64,000 bases of DNA from Bacteroidota bacterium (GTDB lineage Bacteria > Bacteroidota > Rhodothermia > Rhodothermales > UBA10348), in contig JAJCYQ010000003.1 in the NCBI GenBank assembly GCA_029262835.1, positions 61,562-125,561 on the forward strand. The letters are read 5' to 3'. Below the pieces are notes generated by a model, which made no database searches, was not told the origin of the DNA, and was given only the letters and a program-made list of their open reading frames with translations. Shown here piece by piece: positions 33,983 through 42,453 of this stretch (position 1 is the first letter of the stretch; each line of letters opens with the position of its first letter). Made by a program: the position numbers and the translations under genes.

Positions 33983-35211
33983 ATCGTCACCTCCGTCGTA
34001 TCGACCCTGTCTTTGAAAAGCGCACCGAAAATCAGCATGACGACGCCCGCGAAGGCGGCCGGAATCCACCAGAACGAGGCCCACTGGGCGGGGTCGAGGG
34101 CCGCTGCGTCGCCAAGAAAGCTGTTGAAGACGTTGCCGGCGACCTGCGCGCCAATGAACATGCCAAGGCCGTAGGTCACGAGCACGAGCATGCCCTGCGC
34201 CTGGCCGCGGATGGCAGGCGTCGATTTCTTGTCGACGTAGATCTGTCCGGTCACGAAGAAAAAGTCGTAGCAGATGCCGTGCAGCAGAATGCCGCCCGCA
34301 ATGAAAAGGAATACGCCATCGGGCGCGGCCAGCGCAAACAGGCCGTAGCGCACGACCCAGGCGGCCATGCCGATGACGAGCATCCATTTGACGCCGAGCC
34401 GCCTGAAAAAGAGCGGCATGAGCAGCATGAAGACAACTTCCGACACCTGGCCGAGGCTCATGGTGGCCGCGACGTTCTCGACGCCGCTCGCGTTCACGAA
34501 AATGGGCGCGAAGTTATAGTAGGCAGCGAGCGGAATGGAGAGCAGGAAGCTGCTTGCCAGGAATACGTAAAACGATCGGCTGCCGAGCGTTTTGAACGCA
34601 TCCACGCCCAGAATGCTGCGCAGCTCAATGGGCCCGGAGCTGCCCTGCGGCGGCGTGTGCGGCAGCGAGAAGGAGTAGAGTCCGAGCAGGATACTGGCGA
34701 CGGCGGTCGTGTAGAGCGGAAGCGCGGTTTCGTCCGGCTTCATGCCCTCCGGCGCAAAGCCGACCAGCACGAAGCTGATGAACAGCCCGGCCACAATCCA
34801 GCCGATGGTGCCGAACACACGAATGAGCGGAAACTGCTTCTCCTGATCCTCGATGTTGTGGAAGGAAAGCGTGTTCGTGAGGCCGAGCGTCGGCATGTAG
34901 CACAGATTGTAGGCCAGCAGCAGCAGAATGAACACGGTCGGGTTACCCGATGCCGCCGGCGTCAGGAACATGATGACGCCGCCTGCGATGTGCAGCACGC
35001 CAAGCACTTTCTCGGTAGCAAAATAGCGGTCCGCGACGAGCCCCAGGAAGAACGGACTCACGATGGCGGCCACCGGATTGACCGTATACGGCCAGTGGGT
35101 CAGACTGGCCATGTCAATGGCCGTCATGTAGTTACCGACGGTGACGTACCAGGCCCCCCAGATAAAAAACTGGAGGAACATCATGATCGAGAGCCGCGCG
35201 CTGATGGTCAT
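33979..35211 (-). CDS. MFS transporter, NupG-like nucleoside/sugar permease
   Basis: ATG 35211 gives 410 residues with twelve predicted membrane helices. The start [25 protein letters not shown] is the nucleoside:H+ symporter (NHS) family pattern, with [18 protein letters not shown] loop 2-3 and [14 protein letters not shown] further on. In Bacteroidota this transporter type commonly lies beside TIM-barrel isomerases and DUF1080 proteins, as here, which suggests import of a modified sugar rather than a nucleoside. It is the first gene of a three-gene unit with tight spacing. Confidence 0.9.
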   Translation of the reverse strand: MTISARLSIMMFLQFFIWGAWYVTVGNYMTAIDMASLTHWPYTVNPVAAIVSPFFLGLVADRYFATEKVLGVLHIAGGVIMFLTPAASGNPTVFILLLLAYNLCYMPTLGLTNTLSFHNIEDQEKQFPLIRVFGTIGWIVAGLFISFVLVGFAPEGMKPDETALPLYTTAVASILLGLYSFSLPHTPPQGSSGPIELRSILGVDAFKTLGSRSFYVFLASSFLLSIPLAAYYNFAPIFVNASGVENVAATMSLGQVSEVVFMLLMPLFFRRLGVKWMLVIGMAAWVVRYGLFALAAPDGVFLFIAGGILLHGICYDFFFVTGQIYVDKKSTPAIRGQAQGMLVLVTYGLGMFIGAQVAGNVFNSFLGDAAALDPAQWASFWWIPAAFAGVVMLIFGALFKDRVDTTEVTI

Positions 35212-35255
35212 GGGTGGGTGGGGGGTTGGTGGTGGTTCATGGGGCCGGAGTTGGT

Positions 35256-35744
35256 TCAGCGACTCGGCACGTGCGCAATACACTCGATTTCGACGGCCGC
35301 GCCGAGCGCCAGCCCGTCGGCGCCGAATGCGCTCCGCGCCGGCTTGGGCCCCGGAAAGTACTCTACATAGACGTCATTCACCGCGCCCCACTGGCTCATG
35401 TCGTCGAGCATGACCGTACACTTGGCAATGTGCTCCATGCCAAGCCCGTTGGCCTCGAGGACCGTCTTGATGTTCTCCATGATCTGACGGGTTTCAGCGA
35501 GCACGCCCCCCTCGATGATCGTGTTGTCGGGCAGAATGCCGACCTGACCCGAGAGAAAGAGGATATTGCCTGCGCGCACGGCCTCCGAGAACGGATACCC
35601 GAGATCGGCCGTCATGCCGGGCAGGAATTCAAGGTCATTGGTTGTTGTCTCGTCCGGCGGCGCGCATGCACCGACCGTCATCAGGAGGCCGACAAGGGCC
35701 AGGTGCAGGACAGTGGATGAGAAACGGCCGGGAAGTAATCGCAT
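35256..35744 (-). CDS. RidA-family protein exported as a lipoprotein
   Basis: ATG 35744 gives 162 residues. Residues 1-27 are a lipoprotein signal (VLHLALVGLLMTVGAC), which is unusual for this normally cytosolic family. The rest is the RidA/YjgF core: LGYPFSEAVRAGNILFLSGQVGI, AETRQIMENIKTVLEANG, AKCTVMLDDMSQWGAVNDVYVEYFPGPKPARSAFGADGLALGAAVEIECIA. The Arg-Ser-Ala-Phe segment and the final Glu fit the imine-hydrolase site. It precedes the transporter operon by 45 bases and may be transcribed with it. Its periplasmic substrate is unknown. Confidence 0.88.
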   Translation of the reverse strand: MRLLPGRFSSTVLHLALVGLLMTVGACAPPDETTTNDLEFLPGMTADLGYPFSEAVRAGNILFLSGQVGILPDNTIIEGGVLAETRQIMENIKTVLEANGLGMEHIAKCTVMLDDMSQWGAVNDVYVEYFPGPKPARSAFGADGLALGAAVEIECIAHVPSR

Positions 35745-35829
35745 GGGTCTGGCGTGATGTGTTGCGGAGACAGGGCCCGGACGTGCGGGCCCGACCCCCA
35801 ATATAATCGCGGCGGGTTCATGTCGCCCG

Positions 35830-37740
35830 TCATGCGCCGCCAACCGGCAACCCCTCCATTTTCATGATCGCGAGCGCGTTCGTGGTGGGGCACGGGCCGT
35901 CGTGGAGCAGGTAATCGAAGGCCATGCGGCCGTGCTCGATATGCTCGCGGAAGTGCCGGTTGTCAAGGCCAACGAGGTGCACGAGCTCGAGGTCGTGCGT
36001 GGTGACGAGACCTGCGCCCCGGCCCGCGCGGAGCGCCTCCAGGATGGCCTTGCTGCCAGCGTAGCGCTCGCGGTTGTTTGTGCCGCGGAAGATCTCATCG
36101 ACCAGAAACAGAAGCGGTGCGCCGCTGGCGTCCTCAAGCGCCGAGAGCAGCGCGCGCAGGCGCTTGACTTCGGCGTAGAAGTAGGACATGCCGTCGCCAA
36201 GCGAATCGGATACATTGATGGACGTAAACAGGCGGCAGGGGCGAAGTGTCATGCGGCTGGCCGCGACCGCCGAGCCCGCCCGCGCGAGGACCACATTCAC
36301 GCCGACCGTGCGCAGAAACGTGCTCTTTCCGGACATGTTGGACCCTGTGATGAGGACGACGTGGCCGGGGCCGCCGAGCGAAAAGTCGTTGCACACGCGC
36401 TCGGCGGGTGGAATGAGGGGATGCCCGAGGGCATCGGCCTCGAGTAAGGCGCCGCCGGGCCCCACGGCGCTGCTTGCTGTAGAGCCGCCAACTGGGGACG
36501 CGCCCGCTGGCTGCTCGCCTGCATGCGCTGCATCTCCCGGAAATTCCGGAAACGTGGCCTCCGGATGCCGCCATGCCCAGGCGGCGAGCGAACCGGCGGC
36601 CTCCAGCGTGCGCCAGGCGCGGAGCCATTCGGGAAGCATGAGGTAGAGGCGCTCTCCGGCGCTTGCGAGCCGGACGGAGAAGAACAGATCCCACGGCACG
36701 AGGACGTTCAGCACGACGCGCAGGACCTCGCTTTTCTGCGTGCTGGCGGCGGCCGAGAGGCGCGCGAGTCGTGCGAGTTCGCGCGATGGCGGACTGCCCT
36801 CCTGTAGCGGGCGGCAGAGCGCCCGAAGGCCCGGCCGACGGTTAAATCGGAACCGCTCAATGGTACTCAGCACAGGTCGAAGGTGACGCAACTGGTAGTA
36901 CAGGTGCTCGGCATCGTCAAACAGGTGCTCGTAGTGCCGATTGTTCAGGAGGTAGACGGCGGCGTAGGCGGTAAATGAAAAGAGCCAGAGTGCCGGAGTC
37001 CATCCGAGCGCGTGCGTCGTGACAAGGGTGATGTTCATCGCGGCAAGCCCGGTGAGCACGCCGAGCAGCACGCGGACGCGGCGGGAAACCTTTCTTCTGC
37101 CAAGCCAGCCGAGCAGCACCTCGCCGTCGAAGGGGTGTTTCTCGTTGATGCGAACGAGCCCGGCGGCTACCGCCAATCGGTACCGGAAGAGCGGCATGTC
37201 CTGCAGTTCCCGGACGAGCATCTGGCGCTCGGCCGCCCGGTCCAGGGCGTCATCCAACAGCCACCGCCCAAGCTCCCGGCTGCCGTCGCGAGAGAGCGCC
37301 GTATCGAACAGATGATGCACGGATCGCGGCCCGAACAGGTTCAGATCGGCGGCGAACGCGTGATCGCCGGGCAGGCCAATCGCGCCCGTTACATCGACGG
37401 GCGGCGGAATATCGTCCCAGCGGCAGTCCATGCGCGCGAGCTCCGCGTGCCGAAGACCGATGGCAATGCGGTGGGCGCGCAGGCGGAGGGCGACGCCTTC
37501 GTGCAGCCGGGCGGCGATGGCGAAGACGGCCGTAGCAATACCGAAAGCGTACCACGCCAGCCCCGACTGCTCGCCGCTGGCCGCCAGCCCCACGACGAGT
37601 GCGCCAGTAAGCACAATGCCCAGTCGCACGCGCGAAAATAGCGCACTCCGCCGCTCGAGGCGGTGCCGCTGCCCCTCGAGCCGCGCGGCGGCGCGTTCCA
37701 GCCGGGGTGCTGCTTCGTTCGCAGCCGCGGAAGCGATCAT
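35830..37740 (-). CDS. Membrane-anchored MutS-family ATPase
   Basis: A 636-residue protein from ATG 37740. Two hydrophobic segments near residues 40-80 and one pair near 225-262 suggest membrane anchoring. The middle region is the MutS lever/clamp-like domain (LFGPRSVHHLFDTALSRDGSRELGRWLLD). The C-terminal ATPase has VLITGSNMSGKSTFLRTVG (Walker A, around 460), TSINVSDSLGDGMSYFYAE, FLVDEIFRGTNNRER and VTTHDLELVHL. The mismatch-recognition domain of MutS1 is absent, as in the MutS-like group common in Bacteroidota. Its role is unknown; the ATPase suggests clamp or DNA-associated work at the membrane. It overlaps the ybjQ-like gene by ATGA. Confidence 0.9.
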   Translation of the reverse strand: MIASAAANEAAPRLERAAARLEGQRHRLERRSALFSRVRLGIVLTGALVVGLAASGEQSGLAWYAFGIATAVFAIAARLHEGVALRLRAHRIAIGLRHAELARMDCRWDDIPPPVDVTGAIGLPGDHAFAADLNLFGPRSVHHLFDTALSRDGSRELGRWLLDDALDRAAERQMLVRELQDMPLFRYRLAVAAGLVRINEKHPFDGEVLLGWLGRRKVSRRVRVLLGVLTGLAAMNITLVTTHALGWTPALWLFSFTAYAAVYLLNNRHYEHLFDDAEHLYYQLRHLRPVLSTIERFRFNRRPGLRALCRPLQEGSPPSRELARLARLSAAASTQKSEVLRVVLNVLVPWDLFFSVRLASAGERLYLMLPEWLRAWRTLEAAGSLAAWAWRHPEATFPEFPGDAAHAGEQPAGASPVGGSTASSAVGPGGALLEADALGHPLIPPAERVCNDFSLGGPGHVVLITGSNMSGKSTFLRTVGVNVVLARAGSAVAASRMTLRPCRLFTSINVSDSLGDGMSYFYAEVKRLRALLSALEDASGAPLLFLVDEIFRGTNNRERYAGSKAILEALRAGRGAGLVTTHDLELVHLVGLDNRHFREHIEHGRMAFDYLLHDGPCPTTNALAIMKMEGLPVGGA

Positions 37741-38057
37741 ACCTTGCGCAGCTTCACGGCCGTTCCGTAGGCCAGCAGCTCGGCGGCGCCCGTCATGACC
37801 TGGCTCGTTACGAAGCGGACGTTCACGACGGCATCGGCGCCGCGCTCGCCCGCTTCGGCACGCATGCGCAGAATGGCCTCGTTGCGGGCTTCGGTCAGCA
37901 TTTCCGTGTACTCTTTGATTTCGCCGCCGACCATCATGCGGATGCCCGCCATGAAGTCCTTGCCGATGTGCTTGGCGCGGATGGTGTTGCCGCGGACCAG
38001 GCCGAGCGATTCCGTGATTTCAAAGCCGTCTACATTGGGTGTGTTGACAAGTATCAT
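37737..38057 (-). CDS. YbjQ family (UPF0145) protein
   Basis: ATG 38057 gives 106 residues that match the YbjQ/DUF74 family along its whole usual length: ILVNTPNVDGFEITESLGLVRGNTIRAKHIGKDFMAGIRMMVGGEIKEYTEMLTEAR shortened here to its key pieces GLVRGNT, GGEIKEYT and ARNEA, then GADAVVNVRF and AYGTAV. Family members form beta-barrel pentamers; function is unknown, though a metal- or lipid-related role is often mentioned. It overlaps both neighbours by ATGA. Confidence 0.92.
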   Translation of the reverse strand: MILVNTPNVDGFEITESLGLVRGNTIRAKHIGKDFMAGIRMMVGGEIKEYTEMLTEARNEAILRMRAEAGERGADAVVNVRFVTSQVMTGAAELLAYGTAVKLRKV

Positions 38058-38326
38058 GGGTGTTTCAGATTGTTGTCGTTTTTTCGATTCGCGAGGCGCT
38101 CGCGCAGGAGCGCGGCAATAAGTACGGCCGCGCCGAGAGCGGCCAAGGCGCCGCCCACGAGCAGCGGCCATGGAAGCCAGGACACGAGCGGCACCACGGC
38201 TGCACGTGCCAGGCGCCAAAACGGTCCGATGGCCATGCCTGCGAGGGTCACCGTGCCCGCGGCCATCAGCATGAGCCCCGCCCGTCGGACAGCGTGAACG
38301 CGCGCGAGTGTTACTATTCGTCCCAT
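38054..38326 (-). CDS. Small two-span membrane protein
   Basis: 90 residues from ATG 38326, with membrane helices at about residues 16-34 and 50-72 and a basic C-terminus. It overlaps the YbjQ gene (ATGA, 38054-38057). No family is recognised. The operon context (small membrane protein, YbjQ, membrane MutS) suggests a membrane-linked function shared by these genes. Confidence 0.6.
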   Translation of the reverse strand: MGRIVTLARVHAVRRAGLMLMAAGTVTLAGMAIGPFWRLARAAVVPLVSWLPWPLLVGGALAALGAAVLIAALLRERLANRKNDNNLKHP

Positions 38327-38362
38327 GCTCAGAAGGGTGTGCGCTGGTTCTTTAACACGCTT

Positions 38363-38614
38363 CTACAGGTCCCTCAGTCCGCGCTCGGCCCGCGCATCGA
38401 CCACGCGCTCCAGTACAAAGCTTCCAACAAACAGGATGAACCCGGCAGCGAGCAGAAAGACCCCGAGAAGCAGGGCCCGGGGGAGGCCGGCCGTTCGCAG
38501 CACGTCCCACATCCAGGAACCGCCCTCCCATGCGAGGTAGGCGGCCACAACGACGGCGCCACTCCGCCAGAGATAAAACCCGATAAGGGCCGCTATATTG
38601 GGACGTTCATCCAT
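38363..38614 (-). CDS. Small two-span membrane protein, first gene of the MutS-like operon
   Basis: ATG 38614 (MDERPNIAALIGFYLW) gives 83 residues with two membrane helices (about 12-30 and 44-66) and a charged tail (ERVVDARAERGLRDL). It lies 36 bases before the next gene on the same strand. No family is recognised. A MITE-like element starts 60 bases upstream and may have displaced or supplied its promoter. Confidence 0.6.
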   Translation of the reverse strand: MDERPNIAALIGFYLWRSGAVVVAAYLAWEGGSWMWDVLRTAGLPRALLLGVFLLAAGFILFVGSFVLERVVDARAERGLRDL

Positions 38615-38674
38615 GTTGACATTTCCGGCTTCGCCGCCGCAGGAGGGTGTGCGATGACTGCTCGAGACGCTTCC

Positions 38675-38943
38675 AGGGCCTGTTAACACTACGCCAGAGC
38701 CCGCAGACGGTAGCCAAATTCGTGTACGCCAAGGCGTACGAACCGAAGTGTAGCAGCGCTACTCGAGGTGAGGACAACGATGGCGGACGCGAAATTGGCC
38801 CCGTCCCGCAGGGTAGCGTCGAAAATGGCGTTTCTCTGTGTTGTTCGTCGCTCGAATGACGCTGCCATACTTCGTTCCTCACGCCTTGATAAACGCCATT
38901 TTCGTCGGCTACAGCGGGCTCTGGCGTAGTGTTAACAGGCCCT
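38675..38943. mobile_element. 269-bp MITE-like element with perfect 30-bp terminal inverted repeats
   Basis: AGGGCCTGTTAACACTACGC plus ten more bases (38675-38704) is exactly reverse-complemented at 38914-38943. The inner arms are also related (for example 38730-38759 against 38860-38888), so the whole element folds as a long imperfect hairpin. It encodes no transposase. A target-site duplication is not obvious. It is inserted between the MutS-like operon and the MltD-like gene. The end GGGCCTGTT resembles IS5-type termini, so a related full-length element elsewhere in the genome could have moved it. Confidence 0.85.
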
Positions 38944-39104
38944 AAAAGCGACACGCCTGATCTGTCGGGATCTGCGTGGCCCGCCTGCGCGAGACTTGAT
39001 GGAGACACCCAATACCATGCCACGCAGACAGTTACGATTACACTTGAATGCAATGCCTGAACACACTATCCTGTAACCATTCTTCCACCTTACCAGGACG
39101 ACGC

Positions 39105-41309
39105 GTGAAGCCACGTAGAGAACCTATCATCCTCTTCTTTCTTGCGCTTGCCTTTCTCCTCGTTCCGACCCGTTCGTCGCAGGCGCAGAACGGGATGACC
39201 ATCCAGGCCGAGCGGGTCGCACTCCTGCCGCCAGACAGTCTGGTCGCGACGCCGGCGACCGACGTTCTGTTCCATCTGGGCAGACGCACGGACGGCACGG
39301 AGGCCGATTTCCTGGAAAGACTCTCCGCGCTCTACGCTCACCAATCCGATCTGATGGCATCGATTGCCCGCGGGGATGACGATGCGGCGGTCGCGGCGGT
39401 CGATGCTGCCATGAGGGAGCTGGGAGAACTGGCCGTGCACCGCCCGTTCCTGGAAGATCCACGATTTACGCAGGCGTATCGGACCATCGTTTCTGAATAT
39501 GAGCGTATTTACGGCCCCGCCGATACGCTCTTCGTTGCGTTTGGAGACATTTTTGAGCTCCGGGACGACATGTTCGCTGCTCTTGAAGCCGTGGAAGAGC
39601 CGCTTCTCGAGGATGTCGTTCCCCAGTCCCTGCAGCCGGTGGGTACCACTGTCCCCATGACCATGAACCGGCTCGTGGAAAACTCCATGGAGTTCCTGCT
39701 CAGAGAGCGGCGTGAGGTCCTGCTTACCTGGATTCAGCGCGCCGACACGTATTTCCCGATGGTGGAGGAAATTTTCCAGGAAGAAGATATTCCAGACGAG
39801 CTGAAGTACCTGTCCATGATTGAGTCGGGCCTGAACCCGAGGGCCCGCAGCTGGGCGGCCGCCGTGGGGATGTGGCAGTTCATTGCGGCGACCGGCCGCG
39901 CCTATGACCTGAACGTCAATGCATGGGTCGATGACAGGATGGATCCGGAGCTCTCGACGCGCGCAGCAGCCCGCCACCTGAAGTGGCTTTACGGGTTCTA
40001 CGACGAGGATTGGCACGTCGCGCTCGCCGGCTACAACTGTTCGCCACGGTGTATTCGGCGTGCCGAGCGGCGTGCCCGCGCGACGGGCATAGAAAACCCC
40101 ACGTATTGGGACATGTATCCGTACCTCCCGCGTGAGACCCGAAACTACGTGCCCATGTTCATTGCCACATCGCTCATTGCATCCAACCCCCAGGCCTATG
40201 GCATAGAGCCCACAGAACGTGGCCCCCAGTATGCCTACCATGTGGTACCCGTGACGGGTATGCTCAATCTCGACGACGTCGCTGAACTGGCCGGAACGGA
40301 TGTAGCCACCATAAAGGCGCTCAATCCGAATCTGCGCCGCAGTTCCCTCCCTCCATCCACGGGCGCGTTCAATCTGCGAATTCCCCTCGGCTCGCAGGAT
40401 CGCTTTCTGGCTGCCTACGAGGCCCTTCCCCCATCGGCACGCCGGCCAAGTGGCGAGTACATCGTCGAGCGCGGCAACACGCTCAGTGGAATCGCGTCCG
40501 AATTCGGTGTATCGGTAGCACAGCTCATGCAAAAAAATGGACTGCGCTCGACACGCATCAATATTGGCCAGCGGCTGGTAGTCCCCATTGCCGATTATAC
40601 TACAGATCTGTCCACGACCCAGTTTGCCGATAGCCGCCAGACCGTCCAGTACGGGCAGCGCATGGTGCGTCCCATCCTGCTTGAAGCCACGGCTCCGCCG
40701 GTAGCCCAGGCCCGCAACAACAGTCCAGTGGCCGCCACGGCATCGGACGTGCCGGTTCGGACCGTATCGACCCAGACAACAACGCAGCAGTCGACGCAAA
40801 GTGGACCCAGTGACTCGGACGAAGCTCCGGTCCGGGTGACTCACCGCGTCCGTCGCGGTGACACGCTCAGCGGCATTGCCTCTTCGTACGGTGTGCGCAT
40901 GAGCGACCTTCGGTCATGGAATAACATATCTGGATCGGTCATCCGAGTGGGCCAGACCCTTACCATTTATACCGATGGCCGACAGGCGGAGACAACGACG
41001 AACGGCGAGCCGGTCCGGTATACCGTGAAACGCGGCGATACGCTCAGCGAGATTGCGGCGGCGCACGGCGTTCCTCTCTCCAGTGTCCGCACATGGAACA
41101 ACATCCGCGGCTCCAACATCCGTGTGGGGCAGAAGCTGCTGCTATATCCTGAGATGGCCCCTTCTGTGACGTACACCGTGCGCCGCGGCGATACGCTGAT
41201 TGGAATTGCTGGCCGGCACGGCGTCTCGGTCGCCGACATCAAGCAGTGGAACAGCCTGACGTCCAACACCATTCGTCCCGGCGACCAGTTGACAATTTTC
41301 AACAGGTAG
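39105..41309 (+). CDS. MltD-like lytic murein transglycosylase with four LysM domains
   Basis: GTG 39105 was chosen because AGGA lies six bases upstream and it begins a signal peptide (PIILFFLALAFLLVPTRSSQAQ); this gives 734 residues. The SLT domain spans about 225-345: LKYLSMIESGLNPRARSWAAAVGMWQFI with catalytic Glu240, and WHVALAGYNCSPRCIRRA. Four LysM repeats follow: YIVERGNTLSGIAS, HRVRRGDTLSGIAS, YTVKRGDTLSEIAA and YTVRRGDTLIGIAG, each ending with a xxGQxLxI-type strand. It cuts peptidoglycan between MurNAc and GlcNAc, with LysM modules holding the wall. It leads a run of envelope genes. Confidence 0.93.
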   Translation: MKPRREPIILFFLALAFLLVPTRSSQAQNGMTIQAERVALLPPDSLVATPATDVLFHLGRRTDGTEADFLERLSALYAHQSDLMASIARGDDDAAVAAVDAAMRELGELAVHRPFLEDPRFTQAYRTIVSEYERIYGPADTLFVAFGDIFELRDDMFAALEAVEEPLLEDVVPQSLQPVGTTVPMTMNRLVENSMEFLLRERREVLLTWIQRADTYFPMVEEIFQEEDIPDELKYLSMIESGLNPRARSWAAAVGMWQFIAATGRAYDLNVNAWVDDRMDPELSTRAAARHLKWLYGFYDEDWHVALAGYNCSPRCIRRAERRARATGIENPTYWDMYPYLPRETRNYVPMFIATSLIASNPQAYGIEPTERGPQYAYHVVPVTGMLNLDDVAELAGTDVATIKALNPNLRRSSLPPSTGAFNLRIPLGSQDRFLAAYEALPPSARRPSGEYIVERGNTLSGIASEFGVSVAQLMQKNGLRSTRINIGQRLVVPIADYTTDLSTTQFADSRQTVQYGQRMVRPILLEATAPPVAQARNNSPVAATASDVPVRTVSTQTTTQQSTQSGPSDSDEAPVRVTHRVRRGDTLSGIASSYGVRMSDLRSWNNISGSVIRVGQTLTIYTDGRQAETTTNGEPVRYTVKRGDTLSEIAAAHGVPLSSVRTWNNIRGSNIRVGQKLLLYPEMAPSVTYTVRRGDTLIGIAGRHGVSVADIKQWNSLTSNTIRPGDQLTIFNR

Positions 41310-41355
41310 TTCTCAACAAGGCAATAATTCCTGGGACTGCCTCGTTAATGGGGCA

Positions 41356-41964
41356 ATGAAGCCGACTGACGAAAATCTTGTAGTCCAATACGTCGAAGGC
41401 GGTGACGAAACCGCCTTCCGGCACCTGGTGGAGAGACACCAGGAGCGTGTGTACGGGTATCTGGTGGGTATGGTGGGGCCGTCGGCGGCCGACGACCTGT
41501 TCCAGGAGACGTTCATACGCGTCTGCCGTGCGCTCACGCGCGAACGGGCCTCCTATGACCGCCAGGGTAAGTTCCTCGCCTGGGTGCTGCGCATCGCCCG
41601 AAATGCGGCGCTCGACCATCTTCGCGCCCGACGCAAATGGCAGGACGTCCCCCAGTCGGGAGAAACAGACTACTGGGATACGCTTCCGAGTGACGGCTCG
41701 TCTGTCGATGCGGAGCTCGAGCGCCAACAGGTAGCCGCTATCCTGGATGCCTGCATTGCCAAACTTCCTCCGGAGCAGCGCGAGGTCGTTCTACTCCGGC
41801 ACGAATCGGAACTCACATTCCGGGAAATCGCCGAACTCACCGACTGCTCCATCAACACGGCGATTGGCCGCATGCGATACGGGCTCATGAATCTGCGATC
41901 ACTGATCAACAACCATGTCCATGATTACCAAAAAGAAACAGCTGCTTCTGCATGTGTACGATGA
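41356..41964 (+). CDS. ECF-type sigma-70 family RNA polymerase sigma factor
   Basis: A 202-residue sigma factor from ATG 41356. Region 2 is DENLVVQYVEGGDETAFRHLVERHQERVYGYLVGMV, with FQETFIRVCRAL and KFLAWVLRIARNAALDHLRAR; region 4 is IAKLPPEQREVVLLRHESELTFREIAELTDCSINTAIGRMRYGLMNLR. This is an ECF group typical of Bacteroidota. Its end overlaps the start of the next gene, whose product has one membrane span and is the likely anti-sigma factor. It probably controls envelope genes, perhaps those around it. Confidence 0.93.
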   Translation: MKPTDENLVVQYVEGGDETAFRHLVERHQERVYGYLVGMVGPSAADDLFQETFIRVCRALTRERASYDRQGKFLAWVLRIARNAALDHLRARRKWQDVPQSGETDYWDTLPSDGSSVDAELERQQVAAILDACIAKLPPEQREVVLLRHESELTFREIAELTDCSINTAIGRMRYGLMNLRSLINNHVHDYQKETAASACVR

Positions 41965-42436
41965 GGTTTCCGATGAGGAAGCGCTCCGTGGACTGACTGC
42001 GGAAGACGATCTGCGTACCGAGTACGAGACGCTCTCCGGTATGCGTGTCCTGCTTGAACAGCACAGAGCGCGACACGCGCCGTCCGCTCACAGTCTCGAG
42101 CGGATCCAGGATGCCGCCGCGGAGCAGGTACGGCCGGCTGCCGCACGCATGCGCCTCGTCTACCAGGCTGTTTCCATCGCGGCGGTGCTTGTCATAGGCC
42201 TCTTCATTGGCATTTTCCTCCTTGCGGGTGGCCCGGCTGAGGAACAAGCGCCTGTGTTGGCTTCAGAGCCAGCGCCCCTCGAGTGGGACACCGGAGACGA
42301 TATCAGGGCCCTCCACCGCCGCATGACAACCATCCAGGGCGCATCGGAGCTGACCTGGGACGCTCCTCCCGTACCCCTTGAATCACTGCCCGCCACAAAC
42401 CGCACGCAGGGAATCATTCCTGCCAATTCATATTGA
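41915..42436 (+). CDS. Membrane-anchored anti-sigma factor-like protein
   Basis: 173 residues from ATG 41915 (or 41921), overlapping the sigma gene by ~50 bases, which implies coupled translation. The N-terminal ~80 residues are soluble and helical (LLLHVYDEVSDEEALRGLTAEDDLRTEYETLSGMRVLLEQ), then a membrane helix at about 85-105 (AVSIAAVLVIGLFIGIFLLAG) and a periplasmic tail. No zinc motif (HxxxCxxC) is present. Size, topology and position are those of an anti-sigma factor that holds the ECF sigma factor at the membrane. Confidence 0.75.
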   Translation: MSMITKKKQLLLHVYDEVSDEEALRGLTAEDDLRTEYETLSGMRVLLEQHRARHAPSAHSLERIQDAAAEQVRPAAARMRLVYQAVSIAAVLVIGLFIGIFLLAGGPAEEQAPVLASEPAPLEWDTGDDIRALHRRMTTIQGASELTWDAPPVPLESLPATNRTQGIIPANSY

Positions 42437-42453
42437 AACAACGCGATAAGGCC

